From Sulfurimicrobium sp964552675 (GTDB taxonomy: Bacteria > Pseudomonadota > Gammaproteobacteria > Burkholderiales > Sulfuricellaceae), in contig CAZKHJ010000004.1 in NCBI GenBank assembly GCA_964552675.1, positions 1 through 64,000 on the forward strand: a stretch of 64,000 bases of DNA, read 5' to 3'. Position numbers and translations under genes: made by a program. Below, in pieces: positions 16,707-25,104 of the stretch. How positions within the stretch are numbered: position 1 is the stretch's first letter; the number at the start of each line of letters is the position of its first letter. The notes beneath the pieces are model-generated. The model had not been told where the DNA came from. It saw only the letters and a list, made by a program, of their open reading frames with translations, and did not search any database.

Positions 16707-16721
16707 AGGACAACAAGAATC

Positions 16722-17924
16722 ATGTATCAGGAACGCGTCTTATCCGGTATGCGCCCCACCGGCGGCCTGCACCTTGGCCATTATCATGGCGTGCTGAAAA
16801 ACTGGGTGGAATTGCAGAACGAATTCGAATGCCTGTTTTTCGTTGCCGACTGGCATGCCCTGACCACCCACTACGACACGCCGGAGGTGATCGAGCGCAA
16901 TGTCTGGGACATGGTGATCGACTGGCTCGCCGCTGGCGTCGACCCGGCCCATGCCACGCTGTTCATCCAGTCGCGCGTGCCGGAACATGCCGAGCTGCAT
17001 CTCCTGCTGTCGATGATGACGCCGCTGGGCTGGCTGGAGCGGGTGCCGACCTACAAGGACCAGCAGGAAAAACTGTCAGAAAAAGATTTGAGCACCTACG
17101 GCTTTCTCGGCTATCCCCTGCTGCAAAGCGCCGACATCCTGATCTATCGCGCCAACCGCGTGCCGGTGGGCGAGGACCAGGTGCCACACATCGAATTCAC
17201 GCGCGAAATCGCCCGCCGTTTCAACCATCTCTATGGCCGTGAACCCGGCTTCGAGGAGAAAGCCGAGGCCGCGGTGAAAAAACTGGGCAGCAAGCGTGCC
17301 AAGCTCTATGAGGAACTGCGCAAACGCTATCAGGAACAGGGCGATGACGAGGCGCTGGAAGCCGCGCGCGCCCTGCTCAACGAGCAGCAGAACCTGTCGC
17401 TGGGCGACAAGGAACGCCTGTTCGGCTACCTCGAAGGCGGCGGCAAGATGATCCTGGTGGAGCCGGAATCGCTGCTCACCGCCGCCTCGCGGATGCCGGG
17501 CCTGGACGGGCAGAAAATGTCCAAGTCCTATCACAACACCATCACCCTGCGTGAAGACGCCGAGAGCGTGAACAAGAAAATCCGCACCATGCCCACCGAC
17601 CCGGCACGGGTGCGGCGCACCGATCCCGGCGATCCGGCCAAGTGCCCGGTATGGTCGTTCCACATGGTTTATTCCAGCGATGCCACGCGCGAATGGGTGC
17701 AGCAGGGCTGCAAGAGTGCCGGCATCGGCTGCATCGAGTGCAAGCAGCCGGTGATCGAGGCGGTGCTGCGTGAGCAGGAGCCGATGCGCGAGCGCGCCAG
17801 AATGTACGAGGAAGACCCCACCCTGGTGCGCAACATCATCGCCGATGGCTGCGAAAAAGCACGCAAGCTGGCGAATGAAACCATGCGCGACGTGCGCGAG
17901 GCGATGGGACTGAACTACGGCTGA
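16722..17924 (+). CDS. trpS: Tryptophan--tRNA ligase
   Basis: 400 aa. The class I signatures are HLGH (residues 17-20, the HIGH motif) and KMSKS (about 265-269). The N-terminus MYQERVLSGMRPTGGLHLGH is typical. E. coli TrpS is 334 aa; the extra length here lies mainly between the Rossmann fold and KMSKS, in a charged helical segment (about residues 180-250: EEKAEAAVKKLGSKRAKLYEE, NLSLGDKERLFGYLEGG). I recall longer forms in other betaproteobacteria. The C-terminal part has CKSAGIGCIECKQPV. It charges tRNA-Trp. Confidence 0.96.
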   Translation: MYQERVLSGMRPTGGLHLGHYHGVLKNWVELQNEFECLFFVADWHALTTHYDTPEVIERNVWDMVIDWLAAGVDPAHATLFIQSRVPEHAELHLLLSMMTPLGWLERVPTYKDQQEKLSEKDLSTYGFLGYPLLQSADILIYRANRVPVGEDQVPHIEFTREIARRFNHLYGREPGFEEKAEAAVKKLGSKRAKLYEELRKRYQEQGDDEALEAARALLNEQQNLSLGDKERLFGYLEGGGKMILVEPESLLTAASRMPGLDGQKMSKSYHNTITLREDAESVNKKIRTMPTDPARVRRTDPGDPAKCPVWSFHMVYSSDATREWVQQGCKSAGIGCIECKQPVIEAVLREQEPMRERARMYEEDPTLVRNIIADGCEKARKLANETMRDVREAMGLNYG

Positions 17925-17995
17925 AGTAAATGGCGCATAAACATGCTGCTCCTTCTTCCGGAAAGGGCGAGGAATGGGGGGCTGGGTATGTGTTT

Positions 17996-18036
17996 TTGCG
18001 AAATGAATATGGCGTGGTATATACTTGCGTAATTAC
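17996..18036 (+). promoter_or_regulatory. vapBC promoter with two 8-bp palindromes (candidate autoregulatory operator)
   Basis: TTGCGA (17996-18001), a 16-bp spacer, then TATATA (18018-18023). The perfect palindrome GTATATAC (18017-18024) covers the -10, and a second, GTAATTAC, lies at 18029-18036, 12 bp centre to centre. VapB AbrB-type domains normally bind palindromes at their own promoter, so these are good candidate sites. Confidence 0.5.
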
Positions 18037-18052
18037 ATAAGTGGGGTGCGCC

Positions 18053-18286
18053 ATGTTGCATACCAAGGTATTCAGGAGCGGTAATTCCCAGGCTGTGCGC
18101 CTCCCCAAGGACTTCAATTTCGACGTGGCTGAGGTGGAAATCTTCCGCCGTGGCGACGAAGTTGTGTTGCGCAAGCCGCGCCGAAGCGGCGCAGAAATTT
18201 TTGAGGCGCTGGCGCATATCGAGTTGCCCGACGATTTTCCTGACGACATCGTTGATGCTCCCGCTGAAGGGCGCGAGGCATTTTGA
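18053..18286 (+). CDS. vapB: VapB-type antitoxin (AbrB/SpoVT fold)
   Basis: 77 aa from ATG 18053. The N-terminal swapped-hairpin DNA-binding domain is MLHTKVFRSGNSQAVRLPKDF, and VEIFRRGDEVVLRKP completes it. The acidic C-terminal tail (IELPDDFPDDIVDAPAEGREAF) is the part that normally neutralises the VapC active site. The stop overlaps the vapC start (TGATG). Confidence 0.93.
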   Translation: MLHTKVFRSGNSQAVRLPKDFNFDVAEVEIFRRGDEVVLRKPRRSGAEIFEALAHIELPDDFPDDIVDAPAEGREAF

Positions 18287-18696
18287 TGCGTTACCTGCTC
18301 GATACCAATATTGTCATCTATACTATCAAGCGCCGCCCGCCTGAAGTGGCGCTACGTTTTGCCGAATGCCGGGCGGATGAGCTGTGTCTATCCTCCATTT
18401 CTCTGTCCGAACTGTTGTTCGGCGCGGCCAAAAGCCAGCATCCCGCAAAAGCGCTGAGTGCAGTCATGGCCATTGGCGAAGCGCTTGAGATTGCCCCCTT
18501 CGACCAGGCGGCAGCACGTGCCTACGGCCCATTGCGCGCTGAACTGGAGCGCCAGGGTCGTTCCATCGGAGCCCTTGATACCCTCATTGCAGCTCATGCC
18601 CTGGCGCTGGACGCTACCCTGGTGACTCATAATGTGAGCGAATTCAACAGGGTGCCTAATTTGCGGGTGGAGGATTGGTGTGCCGTTATGCCCTGA
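18286..18696 (+). CDS. vapC: VapC-type PIN domain ribonuclease toxin
   Basis: 136 aa. The PIN acidic residues are present: D6 in YLLDTNIVIY, the Glu of SISLSELLFGA, the Asp of GALDTLIAAHAL and the Asn/Glu of VTHNVSEFNRVPNL. VapC toxins cut specific tRNAs or rRNA when released from VapB. Coupled to vapB by overlapping stop and start. It appears intact. Confidence 0.94.
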   Translation: MRYLLDTNIVIYTIKRRPPEVALRFAECRADELCLSSISLSELLFGAAKSQHPAKALSAVMAIGEALEIAPFDQAAARAYGPLRAELERQGRSIGALDTLIAAHALALDATLVTHNVSEFNRVPNLRVEDWCAVMP

Positions 18697-18768
18697 GCCA
18701 AGAAAAGATAACCACCGTTTTCCATCCCCTCACGGAAAATATTCTGGAAACATTCCAACGAGCTTTCC

Positions 18769-21180
18769 ATGCCCCTCACCCAACTGCTTCCCGAACAACT
18801 GCGCCTGACGCTCGACCCCGCCGGGCTGGGTTTTTCCGATACCTCCGAACTGGCTGCCGATCCCCTGCCCTGGATTGGCCAGGAGCGGGCCGAGAAGGCG
18901 GCGCGCTTTGGCCTGTCGCTGGATCAGCCGGGGTACAACCTGTTTGCGCTGGGCGAAGTGGGCAGCGGGCGCTCCTCGCTGCTGGAGATGGCAATGCGCG
19001 AGGCGGCGGCGCAGCGCCCCGTGCCGCCGGATCTGTGCTATCTGCATAATTTCGACGTGCCGGAGCGGCCCATTGCCCTGCGCCTGCCAGCGGGGCAGGG
19101 GCGGGTGTTGCGCGATGGCATGGCGGAACTGGCAAAAACCCTGGGCGAGGAAATCCCGCGCCGTCTTGCCGGCCCGGAATTCAAGGCCGAGAGCGAGCGC
19201 ATCCAGAAGGCATTCAAGGAGGAAGAAGCCGCCGCCTATGCCGAGCTGACCGCATTTGCCGCCGCGCGCCGCTTTTCGCTGCATCGCGAGGATGAGCGCA
19301 TGATCTTCACACTGCTCAATGACGAGGGCCATGCGGTGACCGAGGACGAGATGCTGGTCCTGCCCCAGGCGCGCAAGGCCGAGATCGACCGTGCCGAGCA
19401 GGAACTGCGCGGCGAGATCACGCGCTTCCTCGACCACATGCGTCCCAAGGAGCGGGCTGCCAACGAGTCCCTGGCCCAGCTCCGCCGCCGCATGGCAAAG
19501 CCGTTGCTGGAGCATGAGCTGCAACAGATTCGTGCTGCCCTGAAGCAGCAGATCAAGGATACCCACAAGCTCGGCGGCTATCTCGAACAGGTGGCGCTGG
19601 ACGTGCTCGATCACCTGGAACTGTTCGGCAGCGAGGATGCCGCTGCACAGGAGGAGTTGGCAGCGGTGCTGGCGAGCTACCGCGTCAACCTGGTGGTCGA
19701 TAATGCCGGGCTGGGCGGCGCGCCAGCGCTGGTGGAGGACAATCCGCTGTTTCGCTCGCTGTTCGGCAGCATCGAGTACCAGATGGAAAACGAGGTGCTG
19801 GTGACGGATTTCTCGCGCATCCGGGCGGGCAGCCTGCTGCGTGCCCATGGCGGGTTCCTGATCCTGCACCTGAGGGATTTGCTGGGCGACCCTCTGGTAT
19901 GGGAAAAACTGCGCCGCTACCTGCGCAGCGGGCGCCTGCAGATCGAGGAGCCCGGCACGCTGTATGCGCCCAATCCGGCGGTCTCGCTGGAGCCGGAGGC
20001 GGTGGACGTGGCGGTGAAGATCATCCTGGTTGGCAGCCGCGAACATTATTATGAACTGCAGGAGGACGATCCTGAGTTCGGGCGCCATTTCCGCATCAAG
20101 GTGGATTTTGCCGAGAGTTTCCGGGCGGGGGCGGACTCGCGCCGCGCTACCGCGATTTTCATCGCCCACACCTGCCGCCGCCTCGGCCTGCCGCACTTTT
20201 CCGCCGCTGCGGTGGCGCGCCTGCTTGAGGAGATGCACCGCGAGGCGGATGACCAGGCCCGCCAGTATGCGGTATTCGCCTACCTGGAGCAGATGGTGAC
20301 GGAAAGCGCCGCGCTGGCGGGTGGCGCCCTGGTCGAGCGCGCCGATGTGGAGGCGGCGCTGGCTGCCAAGGTCTGGCGCCACGATTATCCCGACCAGCGC
20401 CTGCGCGAATCCATCGCCGAGGGGGAGATCATCATCGAGGTGGCGGGCGAGCGGACGGGAAGCATCAACGGCCTGACCCAGATCGACCTGGGCGATCACC
20501 GTTTCGGCATGCCGGTGGTGGTCTCCGCGCGCACTTTCCCCGGCAAGGAGGGCGTGCTCAATATCGAGCGCGAAGTGCAGATGTCCGGCCCGATCCACGA
20601 CAAGGGCGTGTTCATTCTGCAAACCTATTTCGCCAGCCTGTTCGCCCATCTCGGCCCGCTGTCGGTGAATGGCGCGCTGGTGTTCGAACAGGAATACAAT
20701 GGCGTGGAGGGCGATTCAGCCTCCTGTGCCGAACTGTACGCGCTGCTGTCCAGCCTGGCGGAATTGCCGGTCCGGCAGGGCATCGCGGTAACCGGCGCGC
20801 TCAACCCCTTCGGCAAGGTGCTGCCGGTGGGCGGGCTGAACGAGAAAATCGAAGGGTTTTTCCGCATCTGTCGCGAGGCGGGACTGGACGGCAGCCAGGG
20901 CGTGGTGATCCCGGCGCGCAACCGTCCGCATCTGATGCTGGGGCGCGAGGTGGTGGATGCAGTTGCAGCGGGGCAGTTCCATCTCTACACCATCGAGCAT
21001 GTCGATGATGCCATGGCGCTCCTGATGGGACAGCCTGCCGGAGAACTGGACGAGAACGGGCTTTATCCGTTGCACAGCGTGCTTGGCCAGGTGCAGAAAA
21101 CCCTGATGCACTACCGCCGCATCTGCCACCTGGCCGATCATCCGAAATCCGGACGCAAGTCGCGGCATGGGGCGTACTGA
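18769..21180 (+). CDS. Lon-family ATP-dependent protease (AAA_32 / Lon-like type)
   Basis: 803 aa. The ATPase part has a P-loop-like GEVGSGRSSLLEMAM near residue 65, a long coiled-coil insertion (about 130-270) and LRAHGGFLILHLRDLLGD plus ILVGSREHYYELQEDDPEFG (Walker B and sensor-like regions). The C-terminal Lon proteolytic domain has EGDSASCAELYALLSSLAELP with Ser650 and GGLNEKIEGF with Lys693, the same 43-residue spacing as the Ser-Lys dyad of E. coli Lon (679/722). Cytoplasmic, not membrane bound. Downstream is a DUF3301-like gene, 2 bp after the stop. Confidence 0.9.
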   Translation: MPLTQLLPEQLRLTLDPAGLGFSDTSELAADPLPWIGQERAEKAARFGLSLDQPGYNLFALGEVGSGRSSLLEMAMREAAAQRPVPPDLCYLHNFDVPERPIALRLPAGQGRVLRDGMAELAKTLGEEIPRRLAGPEFKAESERIQKAFKEEEAAAYAELTAFAAARRFSLHREDERMIFTLLNDEGHAVTEDEMLVLPQARKAEIDRAEQELRGEITRFLDHMRPKERAANESLAQLRRRMAKPLLEHELQQIRAALKQQIKDTHKLGGYLEQVALDVLDHLELFGSEDAAAQEELAAVLASYRVNLVVDNAGLGGAPALVEDNPLFRSLFGSIEYQMENEVLVTDFSRIRAGSLLRAHGGFLILHLRDLLGDPLVWEKLRRYLRSGRLQIEEPGTLYAPNPAVSLEPEAVDVAVKIILVGSREHYYELQEDDPEFGRHFRIKVDFAESFRAGADSRRATAIFIAHTCRRLGLPHFSAAAVARLLEEMHREADDQARQYAVFAYLEQMVTESAALAGGALVERADVEAALAAKVWRHDYPDQRLRESIAEGEIIIEVAGERTGSINGLTQIDLGDHRFGMPVVVSARTFPGKEGVLNIEREVQMSGPIHDKGVFILQTYFASLFAHLGPLSVNGALVFEQEYNGVEGDSASCAELYALLSSLAELPVRQGIAVTGALNPFGKVLPVGGLNEKIEGFFRICREAGLDGSQGVVIPARNRPHLMLGREVVDAVAAGQFHLYTIEHVDDAMALLMGQPAGELDENGLYPLHSVLGQVQKTLMHYRRICHLADHPKSGRKSRHGAY

Positions 21181-21182
21181 AC

Positions 21183-21593
21183 GTGCTGGAACTGTTCCTG
21201 ACGGGAGGCTTTCTTGCCCTGGGCTGGTTCTGGCTCGACAGCATGGCGGCGCGGGAAGTGGCGGAGACGGCTGGCAAGCGGGCCTGCCGCGAGGAAGGGG
21301 TGCAGTTTCTCGACGATACGGTGGCTTTTGGCGGACTCGGTTTCGGGCGGGATGAGGCGGGCCACCTCAAGCCGCGCCGCACCTACCGCTTCGAATTCTC
21401 CGATACCGGCGACAACCGGCTGAAGGGCATGGTGGTGCTGCTGGGGCGCGAGGTGGAAACCCTGGATCTGGAGCAGCGCTTTATCGAGGTCAGAGCACCT
21501 TTAGTAATTCCACCTCAAATACCAATGTGGCGTTGGGAGGGATCACGCCGCCCGCACCACGGGCACCGTAGCCGAGATGAGGAGGAATCGTGA
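21183..21593 (+). CDS. DUF3301-like small protein with a C-terminus extended across the convergent FKBP gene
   Basis: GTG start at 21183, 2 bp after the Lon-like stop. The first ~100 residues look like DUF3301 proteins: a membrane-anchoring N-terminus (LFLTGGFLALGWFWLDSMAAREVA), a Cys in KRACREEGVQFLDDTVAF, then KPRRTYRFEFSDTGDNRLKG and VVLLGREVETLDLEQRF. Members I recall end about here. The ORF instead runs on to 21593, overlapping the minus-strand FKBP gene by 104 bp, and its last ~30 residues are Arg/His-rich antisense translation. The natural stop seems to have been lost. Confidence 0.65.
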   Translation: MLELFLTGGFLALGWFWLDSMAAREVAETAGKRACREEGVQFLDDTVAFGGLGFGRDEAGHLKPRRTYRFEFSDTGDNRLKGMVVLLGREVETLDLEQRFIEVRAPLVIPPQIPMWRWEGSRRPHHGHRSRDEEES

Positions 21594-21834
21594 GCTTGCG
21601 CACGCCGCCGGGCTTCATGCCCTGCACGCCTTCGTCCCAGCCCTTGATGACGTGCCCGGCGCCGAGCGGGAAGGTGAAGGGGTCGTTGCGATCCTTGCTC
21701 GAATCGAATTTGCTGCCATTGGTCAGCCAGCCGGTATAGTGTACCGATACCATGCGACCGGCCCTGGCTTCGTCGCCTTCACCGGGAGTGATATCTTCGT
21801 AGATCAGGCCGCTTTCAGTGGTGATTTCAGACAT
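21490..21834 (-). CDS. FKBP-type peptidyl-prolyl cis-trans isomerase
   Basis: 114 aa from ATG 21834 (MSEITTESGLIYEDITPGEG). The single FKBP domain is complete: VSVHYTGWLTNGSKFDSS, FTFPLGAGHVIKGWDEGVQGMKPGG, RKLTIPPHLGYGARGAGGVIPPNATLVFEVELL. The FK506-binding aromatic and Asp residues are kept. No signal peptide, so it is cytoplasmic. Its 3' end overlaps the DUF3301-like ORF on the other strand. Confidence 0.95.
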   Translation of the reverse strand: MSEITTESGLIYEDITPGEGDEARAGRMVSVHYTGWLTNGSKFDSSKDRNDPFTFPLGAGHVIKGWDEGVQGMKPGGVRKLTIPPHLGYGARGAGGVIPPNATLVFEVELLKVL

Positions 21835-21927
21835 GAAAAACTCCATCATTGGATTAAAAAGCGGCCATTATGCCAGAGCGCAGTAATCTTGCCGAACGCT
21901 GGCATAATCCTTTAGGATTGAGAAATC

Positions 21928-22692
21928 ATGACAATTATTGCGGTGTTCAATCAAAAAGGCGGTGTCGGCAAGACCACTACCAGCCTCAACCTGGTCGCGG
22001 CACTGGCGCGCGGCGGCCTGGATCCCCTGGCGATCGACCTTGATCCGCAGGCGCATCTGAGTATTATCGGCGATGTGCCAGTGGCTTCCGGGGCGGACAG
22101 CATGTTCGGTTTTTATGCCGAATCCAGAGCGCTGTCCGACCTGGTGCGGAAATTTTCTCCCGGCGGCAACATCATTCCTTCGCACATGGAGCTGTCCAAG
22201 GTGGATGCGCTCCATGGCAAGGGGCTGAAGTCGGTGATGCGCCTCAAAACGGCCATCCAGGAGGAGATGCTGGAACAGGAGGATACGCCGCTCGTGATCG
22301 ATTGCTGCCCGATGCTCAACGTGTTGTCGCTCAATGCCATTTTTGCCTCGGGCAAGGTGCTGGTGCCGATTTCGGCGGATTTTCTGTCGGTGAAAGGGGC
22401 CGTCCAGCTCGAAAGCACCCTCAAGGCGCTGGAGCATGTGGTGAAAAAACGCATCCAGCGGCGTTATGTGGTGACCCGCTATGATGCCAGGCGACGCATG
22501 TCGCGCGAAATCGTGGCGCAGTTGCGCGAGCGTTTTGGCGCTGAGCTGTGCACTGTGCATATTTCGGAAAATGTCAGCCTGGCGGAAAGTCCCGCCTATA
22601 ACCGGGACATCTTCAGCCATGCGCCGCAGAGCCAGGGTGCGAAGGACTATGATGCCCTGATCACCGAACTGGCGGCGACGGGCTTCCTCTGA
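21928..22692 (+). CDS. ParA family ATPase (orphan)
   Basis: 254 aa. The deviant Walker A is KGGVGKTT (residues 10-17: FNQKGGVGKTTTSLNLV), with AIDLDPQAHLSI (switch I) and VIDCCPMLNVLSLNAIF (Walker B). The C-terminal part has RRYVVTRYDARRRMSREIVAQL. No parB or partition site is adjacent, so a positioning role for another cargo is more likely than chromosome partition. It lies 30 bp upstream of the GGDEF-EAL gene. The spaced TGG-CATAAT upstream (around 21893) could be an extended -10. Confidence 0.88.
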   Translation: MTIIAVFNQKGGVGKTTTSLNLVAALARGGLDPLAIDLDPQAHLSIIGDVPVASGADSMFGFYAESRALSDLVRKFSPGGNIIPSHMELSKVDALHGKGLKSVMRLKTAIQEEMLEQEDTPLVIDCCPMLNVLSLNAIFASGKVLVPISADFLSVKGAVQLESTLKALEHVVKKRIQRRYVVTRYDARRRMSREIVAQLRERFGAELCTVHISENVSLAESPAYNRDIFSHAPQSQGAKDYDALITELAATGFL

Positions 22693-22722
22693 TGGTATCC
22701 GCCAGCTCATGCGCGGTGGCTG

Positions 22723-25104
22723 ATGTTTAAGAAGAATTCAAAAATCATCATTGCCATCGGCTTCGGCGTCGCTGTGGCGTTGATGCTGGCGCTCACCTTT
22801 ATCGGTATTTCGCGCATGTATGCGATCAAGGCCGAGCTGGAAGAGATCGTGCATACCCACAATGTCCAGACCGAAATGGTCTCGAACATGCGCACCCTGG
22901 CGCGCGAGCGGGTGGTCAGCCTGTACGCCATGACCATGCTGGAGGACCCATTCGAGAAGGATGAGGCCTATTTGCGCTACAAGGGTCTGGCGACCGATTT
23001 CATCAAGGCCCGCAATGTGCTGGAAAACGCCAACCTGGGCCGGAAAGAGCGCGAAACGTTGCAGGAATCCATGCGCCTGATCAGCCAGGCTTCGGAATTT
23101 CAGGAACAGGTGGTGGATCTGGTGGTGCAGAACAAAACTGCTGCCGCGCACCACGAGCTGTTGCAGAAAGTGATTCCCATCCAGGACAAGATCTTTGTGG
23201 AATATTCCCGTTTGCTCGACATGCAGCGTGACTCGGCGCGCCTGGCGGTGGATGATGCTGAAAGCACGTTCCGCTTTGCCACCCTGTTCATGCTGCTGAG
23301 CGGCGCGACTGCGGTATCGCTGGTTTTTGCCATTGCCGCCTACGTCATCGGGCGCACCCGGAAAATCGAGGATGCGCTGTTCCAGGAAAAGGAACTGGCG
23401 CAGGTCACGCTGCACTCCATTGGCGATGCGGTGATAACCACCAACCAGCAGGGCCGGGTCGATTATCTCAATACTGTGGCTGAAGTCCTGACCGGCTGGC
23501 CGCTGGCAGAAGCGCGAGGCAAGCCGCTGCGCGATGTGTTTTACGTCGTGGATGAGGCCACGCGCGAGCAATTGGTGCATCTGGCCAGCCATGCCCTGCC
23601 GGATGGCCAGGTGGTGGGAATGAAGAGCCATTCCCTGCTGGTGCGGCGCGGCGATGGCGAGGAATTCGTGATCGAGGACCGGCTGTCGCCGATCTGCAAC
23701 CGGGCCGGCGATGTGATCGGGGCGGTGGTGGTGTTCCATGACGTGTCCTATGCGCGCCAGATGGCCAATCAGCTCTCCTGGCAGGCGAGCCACGATGCCC
23801 TCACCGGACTGGCCAACCGGCGCGAGTTCGAGCGCATGTTGCAGGAACTGATCGACAGCGCTGCTGCGGATGGCAAGCATCATGCCGTGCTGTTCATGGA
23901 CCTGGACCAGTTCAAGGTGGTGAACGACACCTGTGGCCACATGGCGGGAGATGAGCTGCTGCGCCAGCTGGTAACGGTATTCATCGCGCGCGGCCGTGAT
24001 TCGGATGTGGTGGCGCGCCTGGGGGGCGACGAATTCGGTATGCTGCTTTATGGCTGTCCGCTCGAACCGGCGCTGCGCCTGGCGAATGAGGTGCGCGAGG
24101 GGGTGCAGCAGTTCCGCTTCATCTGGCAGGACAAGTCCTTCGAGGTTGGCATCAGCATCGGGCTGGTGGAGTTGACTGCGACCAGCGGCGATCTCGCCAC
24201 GGTGATGAGCAATGCCGATGCCGCCTGTTATGCCGCCAAGGAAGGGGGGCGCAATCGCGTTCACGTCTACCTGGAAAGCGACACCGGCCTGGCACGGCGC
24301 CATGGCGAGATGCAGTGGATTTCGCGCATTACCAAGGCTTTCGAAGAGGATCGTTTCCGCCTCTATTACCAGGAAATCATTGCCGTGATGCCGCATCAGC
24401 GCGGTCTGCAGCATTTTGAGGTGCTGTTGCGCATGATGGATGAGAATGGCGCGCTGATTTCGCCTGCTGCCTTCATTCCTGCGGCCGAACGCTATAACCT
24501 GATGCCGACCGTCGACCGCTGGGTGATCCGCACCCTGTTCAGCTCGCGCGGCAAGGAATGGCGGCGTTTGTGGCAGGAATATGAAAGCCGGGGCGAGCCT
24601 TTCCCGATCCTGTGCGCGGTCAATCTTTCCGCCACCAGCTTCAACGACGAGATGTTCCCTGCCTTCCTGCGCGATCAGTTTGAATATTACGGTATGCCTC
24701 CCCAGGCGCTGTGCCTGGAAATTACCGAAACTTCTGCCATTGCCAATCTGGGCAAGGCTTCGCTGTTCATGCATGAGCTTTCCGCGCTGGGCTGTCGTTT
24801 TGCGCTGGACGATTTTGGCAGCGGCATGTCGTCTTTTGCCTATCTCAAGGATCTTCCGGTTCAGTATCTGAAGATCGACGGCGCCTTCGTGCGCGGCATG
24901 GACCAGAATCCGGTCAGTCTGGCCATGGTCGAGGCGATTGCCCGCATTGCCAGCGTCATGGGTATCGAAACCGTGGCGGAGTTCGTCGAGGACAAGGCGC
25001 TGATCGACAAGCTGGCGGTGCTGGGCGTGGATTATGCCCAGGGCTATGGCATCCATATGCCGGCGCCGATGGAGGGCATCAACTATGGCCAGGCACGCGC
25101 TTAA
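22723..25104 (+). CDS. Membrane PAS-GGDEF-EAL protein (c-di-GMP turnover)
   Basis: 793 aa. TM1 (IIIAIGFGVAVALMLALTFIGI) and TM2 around residue 200 (LFMLLSGATAVSLVFAIAAYVI) bracket a helical periplasmic domain. A PAS domain (SIGDAVITTNQQGRVDYLN) follows. The GGDEF domain has RLGGDEFGML and an inhibitory RxxD five residues upstream (RDSD), which suggests product inhibition. The EAL domain has EVLLRM in place of EALLR, with NLSATSF, EITETSAI, LDDFGSG, YLKIDGAF and QGYG present. Both activities are possible. The 3' end overlaps the corA start by 20 bp. Confidence 0.92.
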   Translation: MFKKNSKIIIAIGFGVAVALMLALTFIGISRMYAIKAELEEIVHTHNVQTEMVSNMRTLARERVVSLYAMTMLEDPFEKDEAYLRYKGLATDFIKARNVLENANLGRKERETLQESMRLISQASEFQEQVVDLVVQNKTAAAHHELLQKVIPIQDKIFVEYSRLLDMQRDSARLAVDDAESTFRFATLFMLLSGATAVSLVFAIAAYVIGRTRKIEDALFQEKELAQVTLHSIGDAVITTNQQGRVDYLNTVAEVLTGWPLAEARGKPLRDVFYVVDEATREQLVHLASHALPDGQVVGMKSHSLLVRRGDGEEFVIEDRLSPICNRAGDVIGAVVVFHDVSYARQMANQLSWQASHDALTGLANRREFERMLQELIDSAAADGKHHAVLFMDLDQFKVVNDTCGHMAGDELLRQLVTVFIARGRDSDVVARLGGDEFGMLLYGCPLEPALRLANEVREGVQQFRFIWQDKSFEVGISIGLVELTATSGDLATVMSNADAACYAAKEGGRNRVHVYLESDTGLARRHGEMQWISRITKAFEEDRFRLYYQEIIAVMPHQRGLQHFEVLLRMMDENGALISPAAFIPAAERYNLMPTVDRWVIRTLFSSRGKEWRRLWQEYESRGEPFPILCAVNLSATSFNDEMFPAFLRDQFEYYGMPPQALCLEITETSAIANLGKASLFMHELSALGCRFALDDFGSGMSSFAYLKDLPVQYLKIDGAFVRGMDQNPVSLAMVEAIARIASVMGIETVAEFVEDKALIDKLAVLGVDYAQGYGIHMPAPMEGINYGQARA

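Noticed and set aside
21928..22692. Chromosome partition parA next to an origin
   Set aside because: No parB, parS, dnaA or gidA-type neighbours.
22738..25056. 772-aa minus-strand open frame opposite the GGDEF-EAL gene, and similar ones at 18730-20649, 30667-32373, 36794-39673 and plus-strand 61045-62595
   Set aside because: They lie exactly antisense to genes with clear domains, have no family motifs and low-complexity His/Gln-rich composition. Long antisense frames are expected in GC-rich DNA.
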